From Cerrena zonata (lineage: Eukaryota; Basidiomycota; Agaricomycetes; Polyporales; Cerrenaceae): a stretch of DNA of 64,000 nucleotides. Shown piece by piece: positions 35,286 through 47,740 of this stretch (the first letter of the stretch is position 1; every line of letters begins with the position of its first letter). The stretch is from the NCBI GenBank assembly GCA_038087015.1, contig JASBNA010000059.1, forward strand, positions 186,001-250,000. The letters run 5' to 3'. Position numbers and translations under genes: made by a program. Under the pieces are notes generated by a model, which was given only the letters and a program-made list of their open reading frames with translations, did no database searches and was not told the origin of the DNA.

Positions 35286-35632
35286 ATGGCCTCCTTTTTA
35301 ATGTCAGGATTGAGAAGGTTTTCTATGGCCATACAATTGCAGTGCTGAAGAATGCCGGTAGCTTCTAAATCATTAAGCACAGATATGACATTCTATTTCA
35401 CAGTGTAAACTGGTTTATCAGGAGATTCAATGAGCAAGGTGATAGGAATAGAAACATCAGTTACAGGTGGGTTTGCTTCATCTGGAATAATCCCTGTTCT
35501 ATGCCAGCGGTGTCTGATTGTGGATATGTCAACTTTGTTCTATGCTTCTTTAGCTATACACATTACTTCAAGCTGATTGATCTTGTAAATGTCAGCTGGA
35601 GTATTGTTGTAGTTGTAGTTATCAATTGCTCA

Positions 35633-36321
35633 TTAGATAAATTTGGCATAGTAGTGGGCTTTAAAACATCCAATGATGCCAGCATCTAGCAGTTGGATAT
35701 AAGGGGTAAGATTTGGTTCAAAGTTTTCAACTTCAATATTGGTGAGTCTGTCTAGTACAATGTGACTAGAGAAGTTATTTTGAAATAGGAGGATATGCCA
35801 ATCTTTGACATAAAGCTTCTCATCCCAAACATGAAGCCACTTTTGATATAATATGTCTATCATCCAAGCCTTTATATTATTTTGATAATAAAAGCCAAGT
35901 TCAGGTCCCATCTTCTTTGCAAAGTAGCAAGGTTTCTTAGCTTTGCCAATAATGAATGCAGGTTGTTTTTTAAACTCAGAGGCATTGGTTGCAAATGCAA
36001 AGATAAGACAAGTCTTTATACCTTTCATACCACTCTTGTGGGATTATGCAAGGCCTCAGTCTGGTATCATCCTATTGTGACACCAAAACTAAGTAAGTGC
36101 TCTTTAGAGTTCAACCTAAAATACTTAGACTTATGCCCAAAATAGACTTGTTTCATCAATATTTCAAATATTGTGGGGTTTGTAACCTTTCTTCTTAATG
36201 ATCTCTTGAATATAATGTTGTTCTTTCTGAACATCATTAACACTACTAGATCCAGCCTCTCAGTGGTATTTAAACTCCTTAAGTCCAACTCTTTTTTTGA
36301 ATCAAGCCAACCACCCATCAC
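35633..36321 (-). pseudogene. Pogo/Tigger DDE transposase remnant
   Basis: The minus strand retains a readable DDE_1 core: FIIGKAKKPCYFAKK, LGFYYQNNIKAWMIDILYQ, NNFSSHIVLDRLTN, VENFEPNLTPYIQ and GIIGCFKAHYYAKFI. Upstream, in another frame at about 36,134-36,165, NIDETSLFWA carries the first catalytic Asp. The second Asp, normally in DNFSGH, is Asn here (NNFSSH), as expected from a G-to-A change. Third-Asp context LDAGII is kept. Several frameshifts and stops separate the blocks, so it is not functional. Confidence 0.85.
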
Positions 36322-37424
36322 TTAGCTTCAATTGATCATTTTCAGGAATGTTCTGCATCCCCACAAACTATCTCCACTTCTCCTGCAACATCTCTCCAGA
36401 TAGCAGAATACCATCCTCTATCACTTTTACAACCCAAAGCTCTAGCATCTTATCAACCTCTAGATATGAGACTTGCTTGACTCACTTTGCATGATGCTGA
36501 GTTGAGTTGGCCTCAGCCTATTGCCTATATAACTCAGTCTCCTTGCTAACCTAGTTGGAGACTAGTGGTTACTTGATCTGGAGATCAGGAAAGACAGCAC
36601 TGAAATGTCTCACAGTTGCACTCTGGTTCTTTTCATTTTCTGCCTACTAGTCCAGAACAGTTTATTTTTTCCTCAATTGTAGCTTGGAGCTTGGTTTTTT
36701 GGGTAGTCTGTTTGTCTTTTTTTCTTGGATGCTTATCAGAAGGAATGACAGGTATGTGATCAGGTACTGGATAGTCATGAGATTGGGAATATTTCACAAG
36801 TCAAAGGTTTTATGCACCTTTTCTCTTAACTTCAGCAACACTAAAAGTCAGGTTGTCTAATTTCTGAACAGCAGTTAGTGGTTGGTTATCAAGTTTGCTG
36901 AAGGCTTATTTGAAATTTGATGCATTTTCTAGCTTCTTAACAATAATAACCTCATCAATGAATTGCCTTGCATATTCAACCATTCTTTATCAGCCTCTGA
37001 TAACTTTTTTCCTTTCTTCAACTCAGCTTCTAGCTTCTTTTTCCAAGTTTTAATTCTGAATTAAGACTTTGATAGATCTTTCTTAAGCCTATTTAGCATA
37101 GTACAGAACATCATAGAATAAAGTAAGATGGTGATGTTATTGCTGAAATTATTGTCACATTGTAAATAGCAACTCAAAATTTTGAAATATATATTGTCTA
37201 ATATTATTTTATCTATCTAACATTATAGAGATTTGACCAAATCTATATGTGTCTACAATTGATACCAACTTTCTATGGGTTTTTGGTATTGAAAAAGCTA
37301 TAAGGTATGGAGATAGAGGGAGGCTATGGGTTTTCTTACTAAACCAACTCAGTTTCTATCAAAAGCCTATGGATTATGAGGGATTATGGGTTTAGAAGAC
37401 TATGGAACAAGAGGGCTTCAACTA

Positions 37425-38560
37425 TACAGTCAAAGCTATGGAAACTATTTTAGTCAAGCTCATCTATAGTATGTCACATATGAGTTGAGACTTGTTATTT
37501 ATAACAGCAACTATATACTACCTATATTTAGGCATTGATATTAACAATAGATGACTGTGTGACTACACTAGAATTCAGCTCAACATATAAGGTAGGCCTT
37601 GGAGATGTTTATTCCAGTTCAGATATGTTAAGAAACTGTATGAAGGTGATATATAGCTCTTTCAGTATTGTCTGAGATGCTTTTGCATTTATCTCACTTA
37701 GTTAGTTCACTTTTGTGACATACTCTCACCTTGGGCAATACTATATAAAGCTGCCTTAATTGGGTAATACAAATCTTTGCTCACTGCAAGTGTAAGTCTC
37801 AACTTATATGCAACATACTGTAATGTGAATTTAGTGCTGTAGAGTTCAGATTCAATGATCTTAAACCTAGGTTAGAGATGACACAGTTAAGAGAGCATTG
37901 GCACCTAATTCTTTTTGATTCCTTGCCTGGCTTATAAAGCTTGTACAAACTGGGACTTAATTTTGTAAGAGTTGTGGCTCTGGATATCGATACATATAGT
38001 ACAACACTACAATTATATCCTATTTCTAGGCTTTGCATGCAGGTGAGGTATGCTCAGCAACATTTATAGCTTATAAACTGGATTGGTGCCTATTTTGGCA
38101 ACCTCAAACTGAGCTTTCTAGAGTGTGTCTTATCTTAGTCAGCTCAGCTCAGAGATCATATAGATTAGATCTATTGTAATATTGATCTTAAGTATATACA
38201 CTGAGTATAATAATTCATATTAATAAATGTTATTTCATGTTATTTCTTAGATTTTGCTCCAGGTCCTCTGCCTTTATATCCAGATATAGTATAGTAATCT
38301 AGCTAGGCTTGTACTATTCTTCTTATGATGTGACTTCCTAGAACCCATAATAGATATTGATTTTGATCATGATTGAACTTGAAGTCTTTGTCTTTAACTT
38401 TTAAGAGAACTCTTTGACTCTTGTTACTAGCCTCTTGTCAAAGTATTTGCTATCTTACTTTACCCTAGCTTCTGTTTAAAATATCTTCAAATATTCTCTT
38501 TTAAAATTAAGATATCCTTTAAAGCCAATATAATACAGAAATAATTGAAGCATCTGTTAC
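37425..38560. other. AT-rich decayed sequence, unassigned
   Basis: It starts with a pogo-like terminal sequence and then continues as AT-rich, CpG-poor DNA with stops in all frames. One 79-codon minus-strand frame (37,799-38,038) has no recognisable content. Probably old transposon debris. Confidence 0.4.
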
Positions 38561-40932
38561 CAACTTTGAAGGGAAAAAAGAATGTTATTGTTGCAGAAAA
38601 CTATTCCCTCTAGATGCTCAATTCTACAAGGTTGTCACCAAAACCAAGAGAATTGGACAGTCTGCTCAGGTTGAGCTTTCTTCTAACTGTTTTATTATGC
38701 AAATTAAAAGAGCTCAATAAAAATTAGACAGTCAGCTACCAATAGCAGCAGTTCAAATTCTCAGATGTCTTCAAGCAATAGTAAATGGTATACTTCTGTA
38801 TCTAATAGTTGCAAGATACAATGTATATTTTAAATGCAAATCTATAGGAGCTACTTAGTCCCTTCTTCAGGCCTTTCTCCTTCTCCACAGATATCTATAG
38901 GCACACCACTTTACTCTCTTGCTCCATATCTATATAACTAGCAAGTTTATGATATTGCTATCAATCTTTTTAGCTAAGGTATTCACAAAGCTATATTACA
39001 ATCTCAGCATAGTCAAGGTAGAGTTTTCAAATTAATAGAACAACAATTGTATATTCACCTCTATGAACAAGGTTCAACTGTGTAGTCTCTTTAGGATTAG
39101 GATTCCAGACAGGGCCTATCATTAGTAGATATAGGCCCATTTACTATCAAAATATATCCTCTCCTCTCTCTCCTCCTTTATTTGCAAAACCTTTGGTATT
39201 AAATATAGGTAATGCTATTATTATATCTTAGGGGTATAGCAGTGGCCACTGGTGTTCTGGTACCAGTTTGTAGGGGTGGTATAAATGTATTGCAGCTCCT
39301 CCAACTTTATAAGGTGTCATTTATGAAGAGTGTTCTTTGAAGATCTCATTAGCTTAACTCGGGAAGCATACTTACAAAATGGAAAATATTGGAGTAAGTT
39401 CTAGTTATTTCTTATTATACTAATATAATCTCTTACTTATTCTATTATTGGAGATTAGCTGTTGCTATCAATTATGTTGATACAAAGGTAGAAGGTGCAG
39501 CACTTCACAATATCTGCTACAAAGCTATTTTGCAAAAATAGAGCAAATAGATAGATAAACAAATACTGCTTTCTATAGATAATACTACTATTTATTATGT
39601 TGAAAAATATGTGAAGATTGATACCTCATCTTCAAACCAAAAAACTGCTTTATATGATATGTCTCTATACTCTTACTATACTGATAGTAAGTCTAGGTGA
39701 TTCACCAATGTTGAAGTATCACTACAGATTCTTGTATATAATCAGACATATTTTTTAGGGACTTAAGCATATGAACAAGTGTTAGATATGGAGATTGAGG
39801 CTGAGGCTACTGATGAGAAGGTAAACTTGGAGTCAAGAACTAATCAGTCTCAGGTGAGATTGTATTTGTTAATCTCAATATCTATACTTATATATTATAT
39901 TGTCTATTTTAGGAAGTTGTTTCTAATCAGCAGGCTAAAGAGCTAGTGGCCTCATCTTTAAGAATAAGTTTCATAAAGCATTCACACCAGGAAATAGTAT
40001 ATTTCATACCTAGTAGTAATAATCTACAGTCAACCTAGCTAATCCTAATTCTTGATAGAATCTTTCACCTCTGACTACTCCACCACCATCTAGTAAATGA
40101 CCAGCACCCTTTATATCATCAAATCTTAAAAACTGGTTAAATCAAAGGCTATATCTGATCAGTGTAAGCCAGATTATGCTGTTTTTATCTATTGATTAAG
40201 AGTTCAGAGCTCAGACTAATGATCTCATTAGCAGTTACTAAAAAGATCTTCTCAAACTGCAACTTTTATATTCTACCTAAACTCTCTCTTATAGATATAT
40301 GCAAATTACCATAGCTTGATATCTGGTCATTTTCAAAATGTACTGGATCTATAACTATTGCTCTTGGAGAGCATATTGGGAGTAAGAGAATATTCAAAAT
40401 AGCACATCCTGGTCAAATTTTTAGCATAGAACCAGTCCCTTCAGCAACTCCAACTGCAGGTGCATTTTACACCCCAGCAGCTACCTTTTGTACTTCTTCC
40501 TCTCCATATGACAATCATCTTGTCTGTATAAAACAGATATATAAAATGGAAGGTATAGGTAAAGATATTACAAGGCTTCAGGAGCCAGATGAAGTGAAAG
40601 AGATCTTTGGTAAGATCATCTGCCTTCTATTTGGTCATGTTCTCACCAATATAATATACAGCTTTATGAAGCATCAACAAGCTTTCAGAGCTCAACCTCT
40701 TTTGTTTCCTGTGTCACAATTGTGTCTTTTGAATGCAATATTTGCTATTGTTCATGCAGACAAGAATAAGACATTTCTTATTGAAAAGTATATACATGGT
40801 CATTTCATCAAGTATATCAACAATGTGAAGCTGGCTCCAATATCTGGTTTTAAAGGAGATGCTGCTTATGTTGCTAAGTTTCTCTGTTTTATTCAGCATA
40901 TTCAATCTCACTACCACATCTTCTTTATATAG
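38561..40932 (+). pseudogene. Alpha-kinase (MHCK/EF2K type) pseudogene remnant
   Basis: The best-preserved part is 40,546-40,932. It reads FLIEKYIHGHFIKYINN, then DAAYVAKFLCFIQHIQSHY, which matches the alpha-kinase core found in expanded families of Agaricomycetes (pattern FLLEE, FxKYIHN, AEFLCFTQH). Upstream in frame fragments are GSKRIFKIAHPGQIF (about 40,380-40,425) and, at about 38,580, a Cys-containing ECYCCRKLFPLDAQFYK that may be the N-terminal zinc ribbon of such proteins. Between them are stops and AT-rich decay. The C-terminal metal-binding end cannot be read. It is either a dead host gene or cargo of an old element. Confidence 0.62.
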
Positions 40933-41383
40933 ACATCCTTATTCTCTTTCCTATATATATCTCAATTCTTCCCTATATCCTTATATTATCATGCTTCTCT
41001 GTGATTCCCCTTATATACTATACATCCTTTATTGTACTCCTTAGCTCTCCTTTTTCTCCTACTGACTAGTACATGAAGGTAATTATATACTCTTTTTTTC
41101 TCCTGCTGACTAGTATACAAAGATAATTTATGCCTATTTATATTTCATTTGCTCAGTGAAGCCAACTAGCATGTCAGCTTACATACTAATCCTCAAATTA
41201 TCACTAGCCTATACAAGTGAAACTTTTACTTTTTTTAAATCCTAATTATCTAACTGTAATATAATAGAGAACTTGTGTCAGAACCATGCTAGAACCCTAT
41301 CACATGACATACCTAATCCCTACTAATCCCGACCTATCCTAGTCGACCCCTGGCTCGGCCTGATATTCCCATTATCGATACGA

Positions 41384-42505
41384 TCAGGTGTTTGACCAAA
41401 ATACTAGACTTTAGTCAAGGGTGTCGATCCAGAGAAATCTTGGGTAAGTCGTTATACCGAATATTCCCTGTCGTTCGTTTGGTGGTTGAAGTTCTCTGAC
41501 AGGTAACAAGTGTATGACTTTCTACCAACTGAGGTTTGGGTATAAGTAAGTTGTTGTCCTAAGTATTGGATACCTAGAGATGTAGTATAGAGGTTAGTTA
41601 GACTTGACTTAGAATGAAATACCTTTTATGGCGCAGGGGACGCTTCGTAATACTTGACTGATGTGGACCGTTGTCCGAGTACTGTTGTACTCTAATACTT
41701 ATACTTGGGGAACACTTGATATAGACTTTCAGGACTTCACGGGGCACTGACCGTGAAGGATGGACCTAACGTCGATGAGTTTGGCTCAAAGGTTAGTCAC
41801 TAGTTAAGAGTTAAGGTGTAAAGGTTACTGATATTCTCGTATGTACTTGACAGGTAAGTATACTACTTGCACTAAGGCTATGGCTTAGTCACAATAGATA
41901 CAGACTTAGACAATGGTCTTTAAACAGGTTTCCTCTCACACTACTTGGGGGGAGAATCCTTGGTGAGGGAGTCTTCCTCGGGGAGAGTCCTTCCTTAGCT
42001 CAGAATCGGGGGTCTATATATACTACTGAGGCTGTGGCTGTGCTATCTACATGCTAGCCAATCATAACACTTCTTCCCACACCTTGTGCGTGCTGAATGT
42101 CCTGCTGGCCAATAGCATTAATAGCTCAGTGTCCTGCGTAAGTGCCCAGACAACTTACAAGGGACAGTGGCCAATAGCATAAAAGGCTCACTACATGCTG
42201 AGTAATCTAAATAGTCCGTTATCCAGTAGCATAAATGCCTCGAGAGTTGCTGTGCAAGCTAACACTCGAATGCGAGAGAAAATGTCCATAATAGGAAACA
42301 AAATGACTCATCCAGTGAGTGGGAAATAGTTCATCACATAGTTGTTCTCGCGCTTTCAGTCTGCGACCAATCAGATGATCAATAGGTTCTCGCAGGCTGG
42401 CACTTTGTAGTAAGCAATACATAGTCATTTGGCTAGTTCATACTATGCTTCAAGAATGTTGTATAGAATCAATGTCTAGGTGTGAATCTGTATTTACACC
42501 TGACA
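41384..42505. mobile_element. Unclassified insertion inside LTR copy B
   Basis: Comparison with copy D shows about 1.1 kb of extra DNA between GGCCTGATATTCCC and CCGTACTCCAC. Its ends carry a short inverted TCAGGTGT / ACACCTGA. It contains TCTATATATACTACTGAGGC, a possible TATA box, and repeats of AGCATAAA in a CCAATAGCAT context. No coding frame is recognisable. A diverged relative lies at about 45,100-45,560. Exact ends and target duplication could not be fixed. Confidence 0.5.
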
Positions 42506-42636
42506 CCGTACTCCACTTGTCCTTCCCACAGTCATTTCCTCTGCCATGCTCCCATCTTCTGTTTATTCTATTTACCCCTGACCCTCCGACTCGTTCTCCG
42601 CTTTATCTTTGATATCCTTTTACCCTTTTGCCTTTA

Positions 42637-43012
42637 CACTGAGCCAGAAACCTAATTTTAGGCCCAACAAAAAGGTGAGAAATCAGTCATAAAACATAAT
42701 AATTTTCAAGCAACTTTTCCAGCCAAAAAAATAAAATAAAACTCAAAGTTCTTAGAACATTTTGTGAATACAAGAATTCAATAAAAATCTGAGAAAATAT
42801 GAAGCATAAAACTGTGAATTCCCACTCACAACACAGTTTTTCTATCCTAAAAACTTAAGGTTTTATATTTATTTTTTGAATGCACAGAATGTTGTAAGAA
42901 CTTTGAATTCTATTTCATTTTTTTGGCTGGAAAAGTTGCTTGAAAATCATTACGTTTTATGACTGATTTTCCATCTTTTTATTAGGCCTAAAATTAGGTT
43001 TCCAGCCCAGTG
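42637..43012. mobile_element. CACTA-type MITE, copy a
   Basis: Starts CACTGAGCCAGAAACC and ends GGTTTCCAGCCCAGTG. The two ends are inverted repeats over about 130 bases each, leaving a spacer of about 100 bp. The flanks are TTA on both sides (42,634-42,636 and 43,013-43,015), and copy D shows the empty site with a single TTA. A CACTG terminus with a 3-bp duplication is typical of the CACTA (EnSpm) superfamily. It has no coding capacity. Confidence 0.82.
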
Positions 43013-43414
43013 TTATCTGATCCATGGTCTTTTATCGTAGCTGATTCTTCTAGATAGCCCATTACCACACGCCTTTCCTCTCCGACATCACCAATCAACA
43101 TCCAATCATCAGCCTCGTAATATCTTTCTCATTTATCTCTTGTTTAATTACCTTGTATTCTTTCCTCCTGTACCTTTTCATATGTCCTATGATTTTGACC
43201 CTATTCCTATTACACCATTCGCACATCACTCCCCTTTGTATTTTCTCTAAGTCCTTTGTTCCTTGTAGGAGTCTCATAGTATAAATACTCATCTCACTCG
43301 CTGTATTTCCTTAGTACAAAACTCAACTTTGATTCGTCCTCATACCTCCAATCTCCGTATGATTCCCTACTCCTCCGACTAGGACTTGACTTCGGTTTAG
43401 TCCACTGTCTTAAT

Positions 43415-43778
43415 CACTGGGCCAGAAACCAGATTCTAGATCTAATAAAAAGGTGGAAAATCAGTTATAAAATGTAATGATTTTCAAGTGACTTTTCCAG
43501 TCAAAAAAACAAAATTTCTTGCAACATTCTGTACATAAAAAAATAAAATCTAAAATTTAACATATTTATTACAAAAAAAAAGTATCTTCAGTGGTAATTC
43601 ACAGTTTTAAGCTTCATATTTTATAAAGATTTTATTTAATTCTCATATCCACAAAATGCTATTAGAACTTTGAATTTTGTTTAGTTTTTTTGACTAGAAA
43701 GTTACTTAAAAATCATTACATTTTATGATTAATTTTCCACCTTTTTATTGGGCCTAGAATCTGGTTTCCGGCCCAGTG
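43415..43778. mobile_element. CACTA-type MITE, copy b
   Basis: Same family as copy a: CACTGGGCCAGAAACC at the left and GGTTTCCGGCCCAGTG at the right, with long inverted arms. Unlike copy a it has no matching 3-bp flanks (AAT left, CAG right). The LTR sequence that should adjoin it on the right is missing, which suggests a deletion at this site. Confidence 0.8.
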
Positions 43779-43939
43779 CAGGGCTGTATCCTAGAAGGGC
43801 GCAACACATAAGTTGAAGCCAAGCCCATTTGTATTTGACTATCTACGTTACAGGTCCCGAGTCGCCGACTCATATCCCTACTCTTCCCTCACTCTCTCCT
43901 CCAAGCGACCTCCACGTCGCTCCGAGACAGACCGTGACA

Positions 43940-46900
43940 GTTTGTTTGCTAATAGCAATTTGGGTTTTACTAGCTTCAATCAGGACCACATTTGCAATCA
44001 TTTCTGCTAATACTTTAGCCTTCTAATACTTCCAAATTCTGATCAACCTTAACCTGCATCTGCACCTTTAAATCTACTTGATCAAGTTGAATCTGTGAAG
44101 AGAAAAGGGAAGGAGAAGAAAATTAACATATCAGTATTAGAATTTAAAGGTATTGCCTAAGCTGCTCTACTTGAAGATGATCCTAAGGATGCTGAGAGCA
44201 ATAAGCTATTCAACATGATAACACAATCTGGTGCTGTTATTAATGGAAGAGTGTAATAATAGGTTTGTAGTTGTAATAAACAGAGGTCAGGTGGTTTTTA
44301 CTCTACTATGATAGACTAGGTATCACTAGTACTCATCTTATAAAGGTTTTAATACTTTCTAATGTGTAAATGTAACTCATATATAATACTTAGTTACTTG
44401 TTTAGTTGTATTCAGTTTACTACTAAGATAGTAGAGATATTTCATAAGACAATAGGCTCTCTGATAATAGCTCAATTAGCAAAAGAAATATTAGATATAA
44501 AAGTAGAATATTATAAAATTTGATTGCTTCCAAATGACTTGAGTTATTATAACACATTAGATTTGTGATTAATCAGTCAAATTATGCCCCTTTCTGTTTT
44601 CAATTCCACTTACTCATTATCTGCATACTGTGACTATCTGCACCTGAATCAATGGCCTGTGAAAGTCAACATAAACTATGTCATATATCTTTCTATATGA
44701 ATCAAATTATCATTCATACTCATTTAGTGCTCATCTTTTTCTATATTAGCACCTCCTGATATTCTTAAACCATTTGTTAGAGAGTTTTTTCTCAAGGATG
44801 ATTTGATGCCTACAGTGCTGCAAAAGTTGAAAAAAGCACTACAATAGTGATATTTATAGTTAAAGGTATATTAATATTATATAAACTTGGACTTGCTAGT
44901 TTTTATCTTTAATGTTTATTCTATCATGTCACCATAAATATTAATATCCTGAAGAAGTATTATAAGCTTTGAAACTTTCAAGGCACCAAGAAACAAGCTT
45001 ACAACTTTGAAACTCTTAGTTTAATGATTTTTAAGATCAAAAAGAAGTTTCCAATCAGTGGAACATGCAATATTTAAACAAATTTATTGTTAGCAACTAA
45101 CTAAACTTACCTGCCTAGATTGCCACAAAAACTCTATCTTAATACTTAGATAACAATGTTAAGAGGTTAAAACCCAGATAAGTCTCAGTTAGGAGATTCA
45201 GGCAACCACCTTGAATCAGGTGACTAAGAATAGGAACTGTCTTAGTTGAATACTTCTATTCAGTAGTATCTCAAGTCTGAGGGATGTATTGCTGAAAACA
45301 AGGTCTATATATACTAATTGGCCTGTGACTGTGCACATGTCCTTCTAACCAATCAGATCACTCCTTTCCACACTTTATGCTAGATTACCAATCTAATATC
45401 TGTAACCAACCAATAGCATTAAAGCCTCACTATTCATGAGTCAGCCAACTTGATGATGAGTAAGCCAAACTGCCAAACTAACTAATAGCATAAAAGCCTC
45501 AAAGGCTGCTTGATAATACACTATTGCATAAGCCAATAGCATAAAGAGCTCATAGAATGCTGAGTAAGCTATATACATTGGTAAGCATGTGATTACCAAG
45601 AGCTTAGTCATTCCACTTATATCATGAGAACCTTAGACATGCTCAGTTATGAAAGTAGAAGTATTGCCAAAAATAGTAAGTTTATAACAGTTATAGCTGC
45701 AGTATACAGTCAAGATTTCAAAGTAAGTTATATAAAATAGCAAATGTCATATAGACTTATTGTATAATGTTTAGAGCACTTATTTTGCAGTATCTTTACT
45801 ATACAGAATATAAAGCTATGCTCTCTTATATAGAGCAACACTTTTGGTGTTGTTGTTTATATGCAGCAGATGTTAATCATATTTGGGCATTTGATTAGCA
45901 TAATAAGTTCAAGTGATTTGGGCTATTTCTTCACCCTGCTCTTGATCAAATTTGTGGTGGTCTAATACCAATCTACAACTCTGGTCATAACAATATCTTC
46001 TTATTGGGAGATTTATCTAGGGTAAGTAAAGTCAGTAATGTGAATTTATATATATAATCTCAAAATCTATTTGTGTCTAATTTAGAAGTTCCTCTTTTAA
46101 CCTAGAGTAATCTTGAGATAGAAAATAATAGCATTGCCAATATTTATATATCAATTTGCCAGCATATAGACCCAACTCTAGAGGATACACTTCAGTATAA
46201 GTAGATGAGTAGTCACAATAATGTCAAATTAGAGATTGCTTGGCATCAGCTTCAAATATAGTGAGCTCCAAGTCTTGAGCATCTTTTTTGATAAAGAATT
46301 AGATCAGGGTTGGTATAACCCTGCAATAGTTATACAGAAGTAAGTAAATATCTTATATTTTTAATAAGAGTATGACTAATTTTATTTTAACTACAATATA
46401 ACAACAGACTCATCTTCTGATAGCTTGCAATATCTTTCATTCAATATTAGCTTGATAGTTATCACTATCAGCATAACTCTTCTATCCCCAGAGCAAGTCA
46501 ATATAAGGTTTTACCACATTTTCTGAAATCTGGAAGGCTTTGGTACCAATGATTACAAGATAAACTACTTATCACACTCTATCTTAAATTATTTTAATAG
46601 TACAATATAGATCTCTCCTGTTCCACCTGAGTTCTTTGATGCAACCAAAGTCAAATGGGCACCTTCTGACCACCCTGTATTCTAACTAGTTTCTATCAGA
46701 TTGAGCTATTTATTTAGTCACTTTATAAGAGACTTAACTCTCTCACAGTTATGTTTGATGACTTCTGAGAAATATACAACTTCATATTAATCTTTGTAAA
46801 GTATTATATGTATAAATTTTTTGAGGTCAATATCATTCTTAAAGCACAAGGACAGGTATTAGATATTGGCAAAGATCAGAATATATCATTACTTCTATTG

Positions 46901-47371
46901 ACAATCAGTTAATAGATCTCAATGAAAAACAAAACAAAACAAATCTCAGAGAGACTATCTCACTTCTATGCTTCTTGGACCAGACACAAGATCAGAGATT
47001 GAGTGCAGCATTTATTTGTAATTATGTATAACTTAAAGTTCTTCTCATATACTTAGACTTACTCATTTAGCAAATATAAGACCTAGTAAAGAGCTTGAGA
47101 GTAGAGTTAAAGATATATTGGGTTTTGAAGTGTAAGTAAATGCTACAAGTATCAGACCTGTAGACTTAATAACAGTAAACAGTGACATTTAAACAGTAAT
47201 AAAAGCAGCAATACTTTAGTAAGAGGATGTTTTCCTCCTTTGCTACAATATGTAAGGGATCTATTTATACAAATTTGGCAGAGAACTTCAAAACAAAGAA
47301 AGGTATTATCTTATTCAAATAATAAGAAATGAAGCTATGGTAATAGAAGAAAATGCATTGTGTGCTTTTAT
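43940..47371. other. AT-rich decayed repeats, partly related to the copy B insertion
   Basis: CpG-poor DNA with stops in all frames. About 45,100-45,560 resembles the second half of the insertion at 41,384-42,505: both have TCTATATATACTA, a CTGTG-rich stretch, ACCAATCA-type boxes, and repeated CAATAGCATAAA motifs. At about 45,900-46,260 a run of plausible but unassigned coding (FGLFLHPALDQICGGLIP, then ICQHIDPTLEDTLQYK) suggests a dead gene that I could not name. Confidence 0.4.
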
Positions 47372-47740
47372 CACTGGGCTGAAAACCAAATTCTAGGCCC
47401 AATAAAAAGGTGAAAAATTAGTTATAAAATATAATGATTTTTAACTAACTTTCCAGTCAAAAAAATAAAATAAAATTTAAATTTCTGATAGCATTTTGTA
47501 AATACAAGAATTAAATAAGATCTTTATAGAATATGCAGTTTAAAACTGTGACTTCCCACTGAAGACACATTTTTTTTGTAATAAAAAGTTAAAGTTTTAG
47601 ATTTATTTTTTATATACATAAAATGTTGCAAGAACTTTGAATTTTATTTTTTTAACTAGAAAGGTAGTTGAAAATCATTACATTTTATAACTGATTTTTC
47701 ACCTTTCTATTGGGCCTAAAATTTGGTTTCTGGCTTAGTG
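47372..47740. mobile_element. CACTA-type MITE, copy c
   Basis: Third member of the family: CACTGGGCTGAAAACC at the left and GGTTTCTGGCTTAGTG at the right, long inverted arms and 369 bp in all. Flanked by TAT on both sides (47,369-47,371 and 47,741-47,743), again a 3-bp duplication. It is more decayed than copy a, as its right terminus has changed from CCCAGTG to CTTAGTG. Confidence 0.8.

Larger units (their letters stand above)
33574..37424 (-). mobile_element. Pogo-like (Tc1/mariner superfamily) DNA transposon, decayed, carrying a solo LTR
   Basis: The left end reads CAGTCGAAGCCCTCTCATTC after TA (33,572-33,573). The right end reads GAGGGCTTCAACTA followed by TA (37,425-37,426). The two ends are inverted repeats over about 24 bases, and every mismatch is a transition. 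TA target duplication and a DDE transposase on the minus strand (separate entry) fit the pogo/Tigger group. The element is 3.85 kb, of which 1,216 bp is an LTR inserted later at 34,070. The coding region is wrecked. A second sequence like the left end (TACAGTCAAAGC) starts directly after the right end. Confidence 0.8.
41276..43939 (+). repeat. Solo LTR copy B, interrupted by three insertions
   Basis: Begins TGTCAGAACCATGCTAGAAC and ends CAGACCGTGACA. Flanks ACTTG (41,271-41,275) and GTTTG (43,940-43,944) fit a 5-bp duplication of GCTTG after one transition on each side. The 2,664 bp include a 1.1-kb insertion (41,384-42,505) and two CACTA-type elements (42,637-43,012 and 43,415-43,778). The LTR sequence between the second of these and CAGGGCTGTATCC, about 160 bp in copy D, is missing. 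Confidence 0.8.

Noticed and set aside
34070..43939. A single 9.9-kb LTR retrotransposon with LTR A and LTR B as its ends
   Set aside because: The two LTRs carry different target duplications (GTGGC/ATGGC and ACTTG/GTTTG), the space between them has no gag, protease or reverse transcriptase, and LTR A lies inside a pogo-like element whose right end comes before LTR B.
43813..44010. Short frame MKPSPFVFDYLRYRSRVAD, repeated at 60,220-60,450
   Set aside because: It is the end of the solo LTR read in a chance frame; the copies recur only because the LTR recurs.
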